This document shows, piece after piece, positions 39,035 through 49,706 of a DNA stretch of 64,000 bases. Location of the stretch: contig NZ_CAIY01000085.1 of assembly GCF_000350105.1 (NCBI RefSeq), positions 1 through 64,000 of the forward strand, written 5' to 3'. Numbering within the stretch: position 1 is the first letter of the stretch; each line of letters begins with the position of its first letter. A program made the position numbers and the translations under genes. Origin of the DNA: Richelia intracellularis HH01 (GTDB lineage Bacteria > Cyanobacteriota > Cyanobacteriia > Cyanobacteriales > Nostocaceae). Under the pieces are notes generated by a model. That model was not told the DNA's origin and searched no databases. It saw nothing but the letters and a program-made list of their open reading frames with translations.

Positions 39035-40268
39035 CTAAACTTAACATAAGTTATTACTAATAAAAATAGTTATTTATAGGAGCATGTATTCATAATTGTA
39101 GTATTCTAATACTAAGTTATTTATTGATATTTAATGTACTGATTTACTGAAAAAATAAATTAAAAAGACATTAATTATAAATTGTAATATCTTCTTACAA
39201 GATCCTTGTATTGAAAGGGTATATAAATTCACCAATAAGAATAAACTATATTGCCCCTAATTATCTGATACTATTTTATATTTCAATCATTCAGGTAAAC
39301 AAGATCTATTAGCATATTACCAGAGTTTTTACTTTCCCTATTCTAGGTAGTCTATTTATATCATTTCTTATAACTAATTAAAGCAAATTTATTTGTGATT
39401 TCAAATGTAATACTGTGAACTTTCAATATAAACCTACTACTTGATGTTTATCTTGCCATACATTAGTTTGAATCCAAATATAAACCTATAATATCAAAAT
39501 CACCTAATTACCATTCTGGATCATATTGATATTACTTACTTTGAATAAACAAAACTATGATTGCTTGTGTTTTACTGTTGTATAGTTTCTTGTTAGTCAA
39601 GTATATTCCCATTAAAAAATATCGTAATACACAAAACCTATATATCCCAGATAATAGGCAGTTTCTTTGTGTTAAGAGTTCCATTATCGCAAAGTGTCAT
39701 ATTTTTATGTTTACCTAATTTACAGATATCTTATAGATAATGTGCTATTTAAAACAAAATTGTAGGAATAACTATAAATCTGATATACTATTGGCTGTTC
39801 TATTTTATCTATCACTTCAAATGTACTATCACCCTGTATACATCAGATGCAGGCTAGTATGATTCCTGAAGAAATACCTTGAGTGACAATATCAAGTTTT
39901 ATAATATTCTGGAGTTGTAATATCTGTATTTTAATCCTTAACTAATTTAGAATAAGTTTAGTTAAAACTTAAAATTGTACTGTAGTATGCCAACTTCAGA
40001 TAAAATTCAGTGAATAAAGATTTAAGGTTAAAACAAGGTCTATTATTGCTATTTAATATTTTACAGATTGATACTTTACCGTCCATATAAGGCTAAATAT
40101 ATATCTTATATGAGGCAGTTAATAAGGTATTTAATCTAACAAATTTTAAGTATTAATAGCAGCATATTTTGATTATTAAAAAGATAAAGGGTAGTTTAAA
40201 AACTAGATTTTAATTTAAAATTCAGGGTCTAAAGAAGCCTAAGCAAAAGTAGTGAGGAATTGAAAGCT

Positions 40269-40427
40269 CTACAAAAAGTTTATTAGAGAAGTTATATATT
40301 TAAGGAATGTTGTACATTCTGCATTTTCCATCAAGTATGAGTTACTAACTATACGTCTAAGATGTTCAAACAATCCTGGAAATTGGGTAATACTAGCAAT
40401 ATCTGCACGCAAGAAGACAATGGGAAG
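40269..40427 (-). pseudogene. unrecognised coding relic, 52 codons
   Basis: Open minus-strand frame between a TAA and a TAG, reading VFLRADIASITQFPGLFEHL and then RRIVSNSYLMENAEC. Composition is that of a real protein; the only Met is internal. Probably a fragment of a decayed gene of unknown family. Confidence 0.35.
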
Positions 40428-41306
40428 TTAAAAAATAATTAGTTATTTGGTTTGAACTTTAATAGTTTAGATTCACCAAGATATCTTAAAACGATTGATT
40501 AGTTGATGATTGAATATGTTTCATAACAATAACCTTAGAAAACTATTTTGCCATTCATTTTAATATACATACGGATAATATTATTTCAACAGTTCATTAG
40601 GAAAACTTATATCGTATATGAAGTAGCGTAAGACATAAAAAAGCTACAGCTAGCATCATATTCATTTAGATCCTTATAGAAATTGTTATTTTTCAGTTTC
40701 GTATTAGTTGATATGAACTTTTCTGTTTGCTAAGATAATTTATTATTTCTCTACCAGGTCCTGATGTGAAAAGCTAGTTCTAACTTTTATAAGTCCACCT
40801 TGTTAGTCTCTCAAAATAATGCGATTATTAACTTATATTCAGATCATAATTATTCTCAATTACTTGAATTTTACTTCAAGTTCCGTTACTCTTGAAAAGA
40901 GTCCTACAATACTGATATAAAGTAATTTTGAATACATTGTTGCTACTGTTAATACATACGTGTAAAGTAATTATTTTCAGAATAAGTTTATTTAAGAATA
41001 TTTAGTAATTAACCATCTACAACAGTAACTTACGAGTGGAAATAATGTATATTTTTAGTTTTGTATAAAATAAAACATTAAATATTTATGTGAGAGGGAT
41101 CTGTTTATAAAAATTTTATTAGGAATATTTACTAATATGATAGGATTCTAATCAAACTCTGTTTAGTAATTTTTTATTCATTCATATGAAAACCTTATTG
41201 TATAACTAACAGCATTGTTGTCATAACTGACTAAGTTAATCTAGATAATAATAGAAGCAAATTATTATCATTTAGTAATTGTCATTGAGTGGTGGATTGA
41301 ATTAAG

Positions 41307-42287
41307 ATGAGTACTTTTTTTTGTTCTGATAATTCTCGTAAATTGGGAGAAGAAATCATTGGTACTGCAAGCAACTGTGAAACTTATATTCTCATAGAAT
41401 GTTCACCACCCTGGCATAATCAGGCACTTAATTCTCGTTTAATACCAGATAATTTAAGGCAATTAATTGCCGATATAAAAAGTACAAGGATATCAGTAAC
41501 TTTCTTACTAATTGCTAATGATATTTCTCACAAAAAGTATGAGACAACTCTTCTGATTTATCAAAAGAAGTCAGGAATCAGTAATGGTTTTCGTCAGCAA
41601 GAATTTAGGCTTGATAATATTGAACAAGTAGCAACTACTGTAAGAAAATTGTTATGGTCTAAGCTCAGTGATGTTGAGCCAGAAATACCAAGAAAAAGAG
41701 ACATATTGATTTGTACTCATGGTAGTCATGATCAATGCTGTGCTAGGTATGGTAATCGTCTTTACTTCTACCTTCAAGATAAATTGATTCCAAATTTAGG
41801 GCTAGAAAATATTCGCCTTTGGCGTTCTAGTCATTTTGGTGGACATCGCTTTGCACCAACTATGATTGATTTACCAGAAGGTCGTTACTATGGTAACATT
41901 TCTGCTGAATTATGCCCATCAATTTTAACCCGTAAAGGTGATATTAAAGTTTTGCGTCAAATGTATCGGGGATGGGGAATTTTATCAACCCCTATACAAG
42001 TTTTAGAAAGTGAATTGATGGTTCAACATGGTTGGAAGTGGTTTGACAATAAGGTTGCAACTAAGATTATTGAAAAAAATACTGATAATAGTAAGTTACA
42101 AGTAGAATTTGTCGTAGAAGAGCCTTATGGCTATGTTTATAATTATCATGCTTCTATAGTTAGAAGTGAGTATAAATCTATTAAACTCAAAAGTTCTTGT
42201 AATGCAAAAGAGGAGCTTATCTGCCACAAATATATTGTGGAAAATCTATACCTTAAATCTCAATTAGTAATCAACCATACAGCCTAA
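41307..42287 (+). CDS. sucrase/ferredoxin-like family protein
   Basis: A 326-residue member of the Suc_Fer-like family, which has a thioredoxin-like ferredoxin fold. The hallmark CTHGSHDQCCARYG (near residue 137) supplies cysteines for a probable 2Fe-2S cluster, followed by WRSSHFGGHRFAPTMIDLPEGRYYG, the other conserved family segment. Activity is not established for the cyanobacterial members; a redox role is likely. The protein appears full length, with a C-terminal part of lower conservation. It stands alone with nearly 3 kb of empty DNA upstream and 1.5 kb downstream. Confidence 0.88.
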   Translation: MSTFFCSDNSRKLGEEIIGTASNCETYILIECSPPWHNQALNSRLIPDNLRQLIADIKSTRISVTFLLIANDISHKKYETTLLIYQKKSGISNGFRQQEFRLDNIEQVATTVRKLLWSKLSDVEPEIPRKRDILICTHGSHDQCCARYGNRLYFYLQDKLIPNLGLENIRLWRSSHFGGHRFAPTMIDLPEGRYYGNISAELCPSILTRKGDIKVLRQMYRGWGILSTPIQVLESELMVQHGWKWFDNKVATKIIEKNTDNSKLQVEFVVEEPYGYVYNYHASIVRSEYKSIKLKSSCNAKEELICHKYIVENLYLKSQLVINHTA

Positions 42288-43818
42288 TTATAAGAATATA
42301 AATTTGCTTTCTATTCAAGCAAATATAATTTTAATAAATCCTAATTAGTGATCACACTCTTATTCTGTATTTTTGAAAATATGGATAAATATTTTCTAGT
42401 TAAATTGTCTAATTCTTCAAAAGAAATTTACATTCCTAAACAGAAGGTATTATAATCTATATTTCTAATAGTATTTCGGGATCAGTCGGTTGCATAACTG
42501 AATATTCTCACATTTATACAGGTTTATTTATTATCAGCTTATGTAAAGCTTAACCCCCGACTTGATGATGTAAGCAATTATGCTTCTACTAATAATTCTG
42601 TTTATAGTTGATAACTCAGATTACTAATGGTTCAACTAATATATAAATATTATATTAGTTATCCCTGAGGCAATCAGATTTAATTTGAAATGTTTTAACC
42701 TTGTGCCTTTATGAGAATTTTATATACCACCATAAAAATATTTGGCAATCTGGTAGTAGTAAGCATAGAAGAATTACTATTATAATCAGTTAGAGATTTA
42801 GATAGAATGCTATTACTTGAATTGTGTAATTCTGCAAAATTGAAATTTATTTAAATAAGAATATAACTAAGTATACTAGTTTCATTGTCTGAGTTATGGA
42901 AAATATTATGGGTATTTTCCGAGTTTATTCTTATTTAAAGCAAAATTATTTTGCTTTTATATGATGCTGTAAATAGATTACTAGTATGTCTTCAATTTAT
43001 TATAGCAAAACTCAATTTTTATTTTTCTAAATGTTAGAGTCTTGAAAGAATGGTACTATCTTATATACCCATATTATATTTTAAAAGTCCTCAGAGTTAA
43101 TGTGTACAATAATAAGCTTAAGTAAAATTATCTCCTATTTATAATTTAGAGCAACATTTGGATATGGGTAAAATGGACAATAATCCTTACATTCTAATTT
43201 CAGGATATAATTTTTTCTCTTATTATCAACTCATGTTAGTTATTAACAGAAAATATTATGATTCATAAGAACTTAAATGCCTTCGTACTCAATTAAGTTG
43301 TTATTGATTATCAGAATAAGTTACTCTTACTCTACTAATACTTTAATTGGCGTTTAGTATATTTTCTACCTAGTCAGAAATTTTCTAGCAACCCTATATT
43401 TACAAACAAATTAAATGCTCAATAACTCACTAAGACTTCCAATTTAATAAAGCAAGTTTATGATTGATACAGTGGAATTTTCAATTTGATTTTTTTATAA
43501 TCATTCAATCAATTTTTGCAATTTCGTATTTAATTTCGGTTCCACAATTTTATTATAAGTAAACTCCATAAAATCTTACCCAAAACAGCAATTATCTTAA
43601 TTCCCCTAGATAAAAAACAGATATCCATAATTCTAAGTGAGGAGAATAATTCTGTACCTGTCTGATTACCTTGGTCTTACAGTTTGGTAATCCCCTCTAG
43701 CTTGAAAATAACCTCTAAAGGTTTTATTAGGCTGGGGAGGTGAATAGAATAATTCTAAAATTTTTACCACTTTCGAACATATTTGACCTGGATATCTGCT
43801 GAGGGTTTAATTATATTT
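42288..43818. other. 1.5-kb gene-free region
   Basis: No gene seen. At 43700-43735 an AACCT-CTAA-AGGTT hairpin lies about 90-110 nt past the clpS stop; on the minus strand it is followed by ATTTTC and may be a weak terminator. Confidence 0.5.
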
Positions 43819-44112
43819 TTATGCAACTTCTAGGGGAGCCATAGTTAAACCAGCCCGATATAATTGCTGGTGATAAAGTTCTGCTTGCTCCTGGGGCCCA
43901 ATCCAAACAACTGCTTGACCTTCATAATGTACCTGGTTGGTTAAATCCCAAGCACGATCACTGTTCATCCCTGGTATATATTTCATCAAACACTCAGCAA
44001 CATGTTTAAAGGTATTTAAATCATCATTTAAGACAATCACCTTGTAGTTGGGATAAAGTTTGCGATTAAATTGACTTTTTTCATTTGGAGTTACGGTTGG
44101 TGCCGTTGCCAT
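43819..44112 (-). CDS. clpS: ATP-dependent Clp protease adaptor ClpS
   Basis: Adaptor that delivers N-degron substrates to the ClpAP/ClpCP protease. From the ATG at 44112 (MATAPTVTPNEKSQ) the product is 97 residues, the usual cyanobacterial size; the frame extends upstream to 44163 with a less family-like beginning. The ClpS core is clear: YKVIVLNDDLNTFKHVAECL contains the Asn-Asp-Asp substrate pocket, followed by a central helix, HYEGQAVVWIGPQEQAELYHQQL and the terminal GLTMAPLE. A conserved 77-aa protein gene lies upstream on the same strand. Confidence 0.95.
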   Translation of the reverse strand: MATAPTVTPNEKSQFNRKLYPNYKVIVLNDDLNTFKHVAECLMKYIPGMNSDRAWDLTNQVHYEGQAVVWIGPQEQAELYHQQLYRAGLTMAPLEVA

Positions 44113-44399
44113 GCCATAAACTGAGGCTGTAAGCCTAGTAACCATAGAATATTTAACAAGCAAAATTGCATCAATAGTACTACAAATAATAAGTTTAGTT
44201 CATGGTTGGCAGTATGTGGTTAATTTGGAAGAAAATAAAAAACAAATATGGCAACGACGAACCCTAACTAAAATCTACAAAAGTATAACCTCCATTTTAT
44301 AAGCCATCTGGACTTTTTAAATACTATGCTGACATTATTTATTTATAGAATAGAGAATAGGTTTAGAAGTTAAAATCTATTCCCTATTCCTAATATTAC

Positions 44400-44633
44400 C
44401 TAAGATAAATTCTTCCAGGCTTGAGATATGACTTGACTAAGCCAGTATCGTTGCTGCTTATCTAAGAAGCTATCTTCTGCAAGCACCTGAGATATTAATT
44501 CATCTAAGGATTTTCCTTGTGAACGAACAATTTTAATTACTCCTGCAATTGCCGTAGCTACTAGTTCCTCATCTATTGGCTGATCCTGCAAAGCAAATAT
44601 TTCCTGAGGTTCTTTTGGAATAGGATAATTCAT
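44400..44633 (-). CDS. conserved 77-residue hypothetical protein
   Basis: A small soluble, acidic protein predicted to be all helical: MNYPIPKEPQEIFALQDQPI is followed by ELVATAIAGVIKIVRSQGKSLDELISQVL and a final helix ending LSQVISQAWKNL (quoted in parts). Codon use and composition are those of a real gene and I recall similar small proteins in Nostocales, but no function is known to me. It precedes clpS by about 290 nt on the same strand, so co-transcription is possible. Confidence 0.7.
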   Translation of the reverse strand: MNYPIPKEPQEIFALQDQPIDEELVATAIAGVIKIVRSQGKSLDELISQVLAEDSFLDKQQRYWLSQVISQAWKNLS

Positions 44634-44803
44634 AGTGTGTGTTCAGAGCAAATGTAATTGATCATGAAGTGTGAGACAATACGAGAGGATAAATGTTCGT
44701 CAATTTTTAGATTGCTTGCAGAAGCCAGCTTATCCTAATGGTTATTTAAGCCTATCTCAGTGAGTATATTTCACAGGTATTGTAATTATATGTTGGGGGG
44801 ACT

Positions 44804-46834
44804 ATGGAAGAACTTCTTTACTTAGAAATTCCTACTTCGGACATAACAAGTGTTATTAATTGGTTGCAAGAAGATTTCAAAATAGACAAATTAACAAAGA
44901 AACCTACTCCTTCAGGTATTCGCTTGGTTTCAGCTAAGTTCAAAGATATAAAAATAGGCGTTACAGAAAGTTTACCAGTCGAGCTCTCAATATTTGTCTG
45001 GTATGTACAGCGTACAACTTATCTGAAAGTATTTCAATGGGGTCATATACGCTTTCCTAGAGCAAAGGAAATTATTAGACAGCTCACTACAGAAATAAAC
45101 AATCACTTTCCCCATGAATACTCAGAACCACCAGTTATTGAACTATCAAAACAATCAATTTTTGAGGCATTATCACCTTACTATCCATTAACAGTCAAGT
45201 ATTTTCAGCAGATGCCTAGGGGTGAGTATGATCTACAACGGGTCTATTGGTGGGAACAACAGTGGCGCAAAGGCGTAAAGAATCCACAAAACCCCAAACA
45301 AGTGGTTTTTGAGCGTAAACAATCAATAGGCCCTAATTCTCAGATATCCTACGACCTAATTTATATTGGTGGGGCACTAGGAGTTATCCATGCTGCTGTT
45401 ATGGCAAGATTAGGTTATAAGGTTCTATTGGTAGAACGTTTATCATTTGGGAGAATGAATAGGGAATGGAATATTTCCCGTGATGAAATTCAAAGTTTAA
45501 TTAATCTGGGTTTACTTACTAATCAAGAGGTTGAGTCCATTATTGTCCGGGAATATAAAGATGGATTCAATAAGTTCTTCGATGGGAATAATCCCAACCA
45601 CTTGCGGGCGCCTATTTTATATACACCTAGGGTTCTAAATATTGCTCTTGACTCAGAAAAATTATTGCAACTATGTGGAGCTAAGCTCAAAGCGGCAGGA
45701 GGAGATATTCTAGATGAAACAGAGTTTATACATGCAGAGATAGATAAATTACAAGTAGACGTGACCTTAAAAGGTATACCTAGTCAACAAGAAAAAGTCG
45801 TAAGTGGAAGGGTTTTAGTAGATGCTATGGGAACGGCTTCCCCCATTGCGTGGCAACTAAATGGTATCCGGACTTTTGATAGCGTTTGTCCAACAGTAGG
45901 AGCAGTTATTGATGGAGGCTTTGAGCCAGGAGTATGGGATTCCCAATATGGTGACGTTCTCAACAGCCATGGCGATATATCTCGGGGACGACAGCTAATT
46001 TGGGAGCTATTCCCTGGAAAGAATGAAGAATTAACAGTTTACCTATTCCATTATCATCAAGTAAATTACCATAACCCTGGCTCTTTATTAGAAATGTATG
46101 AAGACTTTTTCACTATTTTACCAGAGTATCGAAGGTGTAATTTGGAAAAATTAGTTTGGAAGAAGCCAACATTTGGTTATATACCTGGCCATTTTAGTAC
46201 CAGTGATAGTGATCGTATAGTAGCTTCTGAGCGTTTGTTAACGATTGGTGATGCAGCCTCTCTGCAATCTCCCTTGGTTTTCACCGGCTTTGGCTCTTTA
46301 GTGCGTAATTTAGAAAGGCTAACAACTCTATTAAATGTTGCCCTCAAACATGATTTATTGTCTGCTTCTCATTTAAATAAAATTCATGCTTTTCAAAGCA
46401 ACGCTGCTGTTACCTGGATATTTTCTAAAGGGATGATGGTTCCGACAGGAAAATTTTTGCCCCCCCAGAGAATTAATGTTATATTAAACAACTTTTTTGG
46501 CCTACTAGCAGATGAACCTCCAGAAGTAGCAGATGATTTTATTAAGGATAAATTTAGTTGGTTAACTTTTAACCGTTTGGCACTGAAGGCAGCTTTTAAG
46601 AATCCCGCTCTATTACTGTGGATTTATCAGATGGCAGGGCTAAAAGATATGTTATGCTGGGGCCGCAATTATATTAATTTCACTTGTAATACCATAATAA
46701 GTGGTTTATTAAATAGCTGGTTTTCCCAATTCTTAAAACATATAGAATCCAGAATAAAACCACACAACCCAGGTTTATGGCTACGATTATTGGCAATTAA
46801 CTATGTTATTTATGCAAATAAACCAAAGAGATAG
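44804..46834 (+). CDS. cruP: CruA/CruP-type lycopene cyclase-family flavoprotein
   Basis: A 676-residue FAD/NAD(P)-dependent protein of the CruA/CruP family. After a 180-residue N-terminal region, the dinucleotide fold begins YDLIYIGGALGVIHAAVMAR (near residue 184), where GGALG replaces the usual GxGxxG, as in the family. The signature REWNISRDEIQSLINLGLLT follows. LTIGDAASLQSPLVFTGFGS near residue 480 is the second FAD-contacting motif. CruA acts as lycopene cyclase; CruP is a paralogue whose direct cyclase role is doubted and which is tied to carotenoid protection in plants. The long N-terminal region and the RMNREWNISR wording make me favour CruP. GGGGGGAC lies just before the ATG. Confidence 0.78.
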   Translation: MEELLYLEIPTSDITSVINWLQEDFKIDKLTKKPTPSGIRLVSAKFKDIKIGVTESLPVELSIFVWYVQRTTYLKVFQWGHIRFPRAKEIIRQLTTEINNHFPHEYSEPPVIELSKQSIFEALSPYYPLTVKYFQQMPRGEYDLQRVYWWEQQWRKGVKNPQNPKQVVFERKQSIGPNSQISYDLIYIGGALGVIHAAVMARLGYKVLLVERLSFGRMNREWNISRDEIQSLINLGLLTNQEVESIIVREYKDGFNKFFDGNNPNHLRAPILYTPRVLNIALDSEKLLQLCGAKLKAAGGDILDETEFIHAEIDKLQVDVTLKGIPSQQEKVVSGRVLVDAMGTASPIAWQLNGIRTFDSVCPTVGAVIDGGFEPGVWDSQYGDVLNSHGDISRGRQLIWELFPGKNEELTVYLFHYHQVNYHNPGSLLEMYEDFFTILPEYRRCNLEKLVWKKPTFGYIPGHFSTSDSDRIVASERLLTIGDAASLQSPLVFTGFGSLVRNLERLTTLLNVALKHDLLSASHLNKIHAFQSNAAVTWIFSKGMMVPTGKFLPPQRINVILNNFFGLLADEPPEVADDFIKDKFSWLTFNRLALKAAFKNPALLLWIYQMAGLKDMLCWGRNYINFTCNTIISGLLNSWFSQFLKHIESRIKPHNPGLWLRLLAINYVIYANKPKR

Positions 46835-47492
46835 CGGAAATTTAAGGCAAAAATTTGAAGTTATAACCACTACTCTAATATTCCAGTGAATGGAAAAAAT
46901 AATTAGGGTCAAACTCCGAAAGTTTATTCGAATAAGATTTTATTTATCGGCAATAACTAGAACTTGAAGTTTTAATAATGAGAAGTAAAACCCACTAGAC
47001 TTTCCAGATATTTTACGCAAATGGAAGATAACATAAATCATCAATAAAAAATATATAGAGGTCGCTATATAACAACAAATTATTTTATGGCATATATGTA
47101 TTTTGATTAGTTTAGCCAGGTATTGATTGTATGGTGCTATTTAACTCTCATTGGTTATCGGATTTCATTGCAAAGTTTCTGTGCTCTTTCCTTAAAGAGG
47201 TTAGGGTAAGGTCAAAGTCTATAGATAAAAGGAAATTGCTTGGAAATAACGCAATTACTGTAAACATTTTAATGGTAAAAACCAGTAGATTATATAATCT
47301 TTATATTAATCGCTTCGTAAAATACACCTCATAAAAAAATAAGGTTACATCAATTACAAATTAAATATTAGTTGGCTTCTCAGCTTTTTACAAAAGGAGT
47401 AATATGCTCAAAACTTATCTTGGGAGTTTGTATTATTTTCTCTGTTTGTTTTAATAACTATATTCCAGCTTCAATTTAGGATACACAGTAGT
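46835..47492. other. intergenic between cruP and leuA
   Basis: Two convergent genes flank 0.65 kb of AT-rich sequence. A 67-codon frame at 47131-47334 is not convincing. No clear terminator seen. Confidence 0.45.
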
Positions 47493-49076
47493 TTATCTTT
47501 GTTTCCGTTGATTTGACAAATGTGAATACAACCTATTTAGTGAATTTATATATGCTTGCGCTGATGCCACAATAATGTCAGTATTGGCAGAGTGACCTGA
47601 AAATACCATGTCTTCATACCGCAGGCGGATTGTAACTTCCCCAATAGCATCAATTCCTGCTGTTACTGATTTTACGGAGAACTCAACTAGTTGATTGGGT
47701 ACATTAACAACTCGATTAATTGCTTTGTACACAGCGTCTACAGGGCCAGTACCAATAGCAGCATCCGTCAGTTCTTTGCCTTCAGGTGTGTAAATAGTAA
47801 TAGTTGCTGTAGCTCTAGAATTGCAACCACAGACAACTTGCACTAAATTTAATCTAAATAAATCTGGCGCTTGTTGAATTTCATCATTAACGATTGCTTC
47901 CAAATCCCAATCGGAAATTTCTTTTTTCTTGTCAGCTACATCTTTAAAACGGACAAAAGCTTTATTTAACTCATTATCTTTTAACTCATAACCCAATTCA
48001 CCTAACCTAGTACGAAAAGCATTTCTACCAGAGTGCTTACCTAAAACAATTTGATTATCTGTTAACCCAATTGACTGGGCATCCATAATTTCATAGGTGA
48101 GCTTATTTTTAAGTACCCCATCTTGGTGAATTCCTGATTCGTGGGCAAAAGCATTTGTACCAACAATTGCTTTGTTAGGTTGTACCAATAAACCCGTTAA
48201 ATTAGATACTAACCGGGAGGTTTTATAAATTTGCCTGGTATCAACATTTGTGAGGGGCTTCTCTGAATCTGCAGATCTCCCTAGAAAGGGATTAAAATAC
48301 TGTTTACGGACATATAAAGCCATTACTAATTCTTCCAATGCAGCATTACCTGCTCTTTCCCCAATACCATTAATAGTACATTCCAACTGCCTAGCACCAT
48401 TTTTCACTGCCTCCAGAAAGTTAGCCACAGCCAAGCCCAAATCGTTATGTCCGTGTACAGAAATAATTGCTTGGTTTATATTGGGTACATTATTACTAAT
48501 CCCTTTAATTAAAGCCCCAAATTCTAGGGGAGTAGTATAACCAACAGTATCAGGAATATTTACTGTTGTTGCCCCAGCTTCAATAACTTTTTCTAATATC
48601 TGGTACAAAAATTCTGGGTCGGAACGCCCTGCATCTTCCGGAGAGAACTCCACATCCTTAGTAAAAGTCTTAGCATAAGCTACCATTTCCTCTGCTATTG
48701 CAATCACCTCATTCCTAGTTTTCTGCAGTTTATATTGTAGGTGAATATCAGAAGTTGCAATAAAAGTATGAATTCTCCCTTTAACAGCCGGAGCAATTGC
48801 ATCTGCAGCTGCCTTAATGTCTTCCTTCCTGGCTCTTGCCAAACTACAAATTGTCGGACCATCTACTGTTCCCACAGTCTGGGCAATTATATTAACTGCT
48901 TCAAAATCCCCAGGACTGGCAAATGCAAAACCAGCTTCGATGACATCAACTCCTAAACGTGCAAGTTGTTTAGCAATAGCCAACTTTTCATCCATATTTA
49001 GTGTTGCTCCTGGACATTGCTCCCCATCTCGCAGGGTAGTGTCAAAAATAATGATGCACTCGGAGTCTTGATTCAT
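47493..49076 (-). CDS. leuA: 2-isopropylmalate synthase
   Basis: Condenses acetyl-CoA with 2-oxoisovalerate, the committed step of leucine synthesis. The product (527 residues from the ATG at 49076) shows the catalytic entry [16 protein letters not shown], the metal-binding [12 protein letters not shown] (near residue 207), and [14 protein letters not shown]. The C-terminal leucine-sensing domain (from about residue 395, [17 protein letters not shown]) is complete. A TTG at 49082 is a plausible alternative start because GGAAGG is spaced 6 nt from it. The LabA-like gene lies about 80 nt upstream on the same strand and could be co-transcribed. Confidence 0.97.
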   Translation of the reverse strand: MNQDSECIIIFDTTLRDGEQCPGATLNMDEKLAIAKQLARLGVDVIEAGFAFASPGDFEAVNIIAQTVGTVDGPTICSLARARKEDIKAAADAIAPAVKGRIHTFIATSDIHLQYKLQKTRNEVIAIAEEMVAYAKTFTKDVEFSPEDAGRSDPEFLYQILEKVIEAGATTVNIPDTVGYTTPLEFGALIKGISNNVPNINQAIISVHGHNDLGLAVANFLEAVKNGARQLECTINGIGERAGNAALEELVMALYVRKQYFNPFLGRSADSEKPLTNVDTRQIYKTSRLVSNLTGLLVQPNKAIVGTNAFAHESGIHQDGVLKNKLTYEIMDAQSIGLTDNQIVLGKHSGRNAFRTRLGELGYELKDNELNKAFVRFKDVADKKKEISDWDLEAIVNDEIQQAPDLFRLNLVQVVCGCNSRATATITIYTPEGKELTDAAIGTGPVDAVYKAINRVVNVPNQLVEFSVKSVTAGIDAIGEVTIRLRYEDMVFSGHSANTDIIVASAQAYINSLNRLYSHLSNQRKQR

Positions 49077-49160
49077 TGCCAAAATTTGCCTTCCTTGCTG
49101 TCACTATCTGTTGATAATATCGCCTGGTTTTCTTATAATATCCAGTTAATATAAATAATA

Positions 49161-49706
49161 TTATGCTTGACATTCAGAAGGTGTTGATGATTCTGATTTT
49201 TCTATTTTTTCTCTAATGTTCGTCAAATCAATATATCTATCAGTAGCATTGCGCAACTCCCTAGCTATCATCCCTTCTGTTGATACTACAGTGATATGAG
49301 TATTTTTAGAACGTAATAATTCAATAGCCCTTTCAAAATCTCCATCTCCGCTAAATAAAATAACCCTGTCATATTGATCGACTGTATTAAACATATCTAC
49401 GACAATTTCTATGTCTAAATTAGCTTTTTGTGAATAACGACCAGATGAGTCATCATAATATTCTTTTAGAACTTTTGTTCTAACGGTATACCCTAAACTA
49501 ATAAGAGCATCCCTAAATCCTCTTTGGTCTTGTTGATCTTTTAAACCAGTATACCAAAATGCATTAATTAATGTTGTCGCTGCCTGTTCATAAGCAAAAT
49601 ATTCTAAGACTCTTCTAGGGTCAAAAAACCAGCCATTTTTCTGTTGAGCGTAGAACATATTATTCCCATCCACAAAAATAGACAGGCGGTTGGTGGTAAT
49701 AGTCAT
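49161..49706 (-). CDS. LabA-like NYN-domain protein
   Basis: A 181-residue NYN (PIN-like) domain protein of the LabA/DUF88 family. LabA acts in the output of the KaiABC clock in Synechococcus; the fold is that of a metal-dependent ribonuclease. Acidic residues expected for the metal site are present in IFVDGNNMFYAQ (start), LDIEIVVDMFNT (middle) and LFSGDGDFERAIELL (near residue 120). Length and the KEYYDDSSGRYSQKANLD loop match cyanobacterial members. Whether this one is LabA itself or a paralogue cannot be told. It lies upstream of leuA on the same strand, with a short gap. Confidence 0.88.
   Translation of the reverse strand: MTITTNRLSIFVDGNNMFYAQQKNGWFFDPRRVLEYFAYEQAATTLINAFWYTGLKDQQDQRGFRDALISLGYTVRTKVLKEYYDDSSGRYSQKANLDIEIVVDMFNTVDQYDRVILFSGDGDFERAIELLRSKNTHITVVSTEGMIARELRNATDRYIDLTNIREKIEKSESSTPSECQA

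Larger units (their letters stand above)
38387..41306. other. 2.9-kb gene-free region with coding relics
   Basis: The longest gap in the window. It holds a 24-bp palindrome (38713-38736) and two minus-strand coding relics (38897-39034 and 40269-40427), listed separately. The remaining sequence is AT-rich and dense in stops on both strands. Confidence 0.5.

Noticed and set aside
47131-47334. 67-codon plus-strand frame after cruP
   Set aside because: No Shine-Dalgarno, no recognisable motif, Asn/Lys/Ile-rich.
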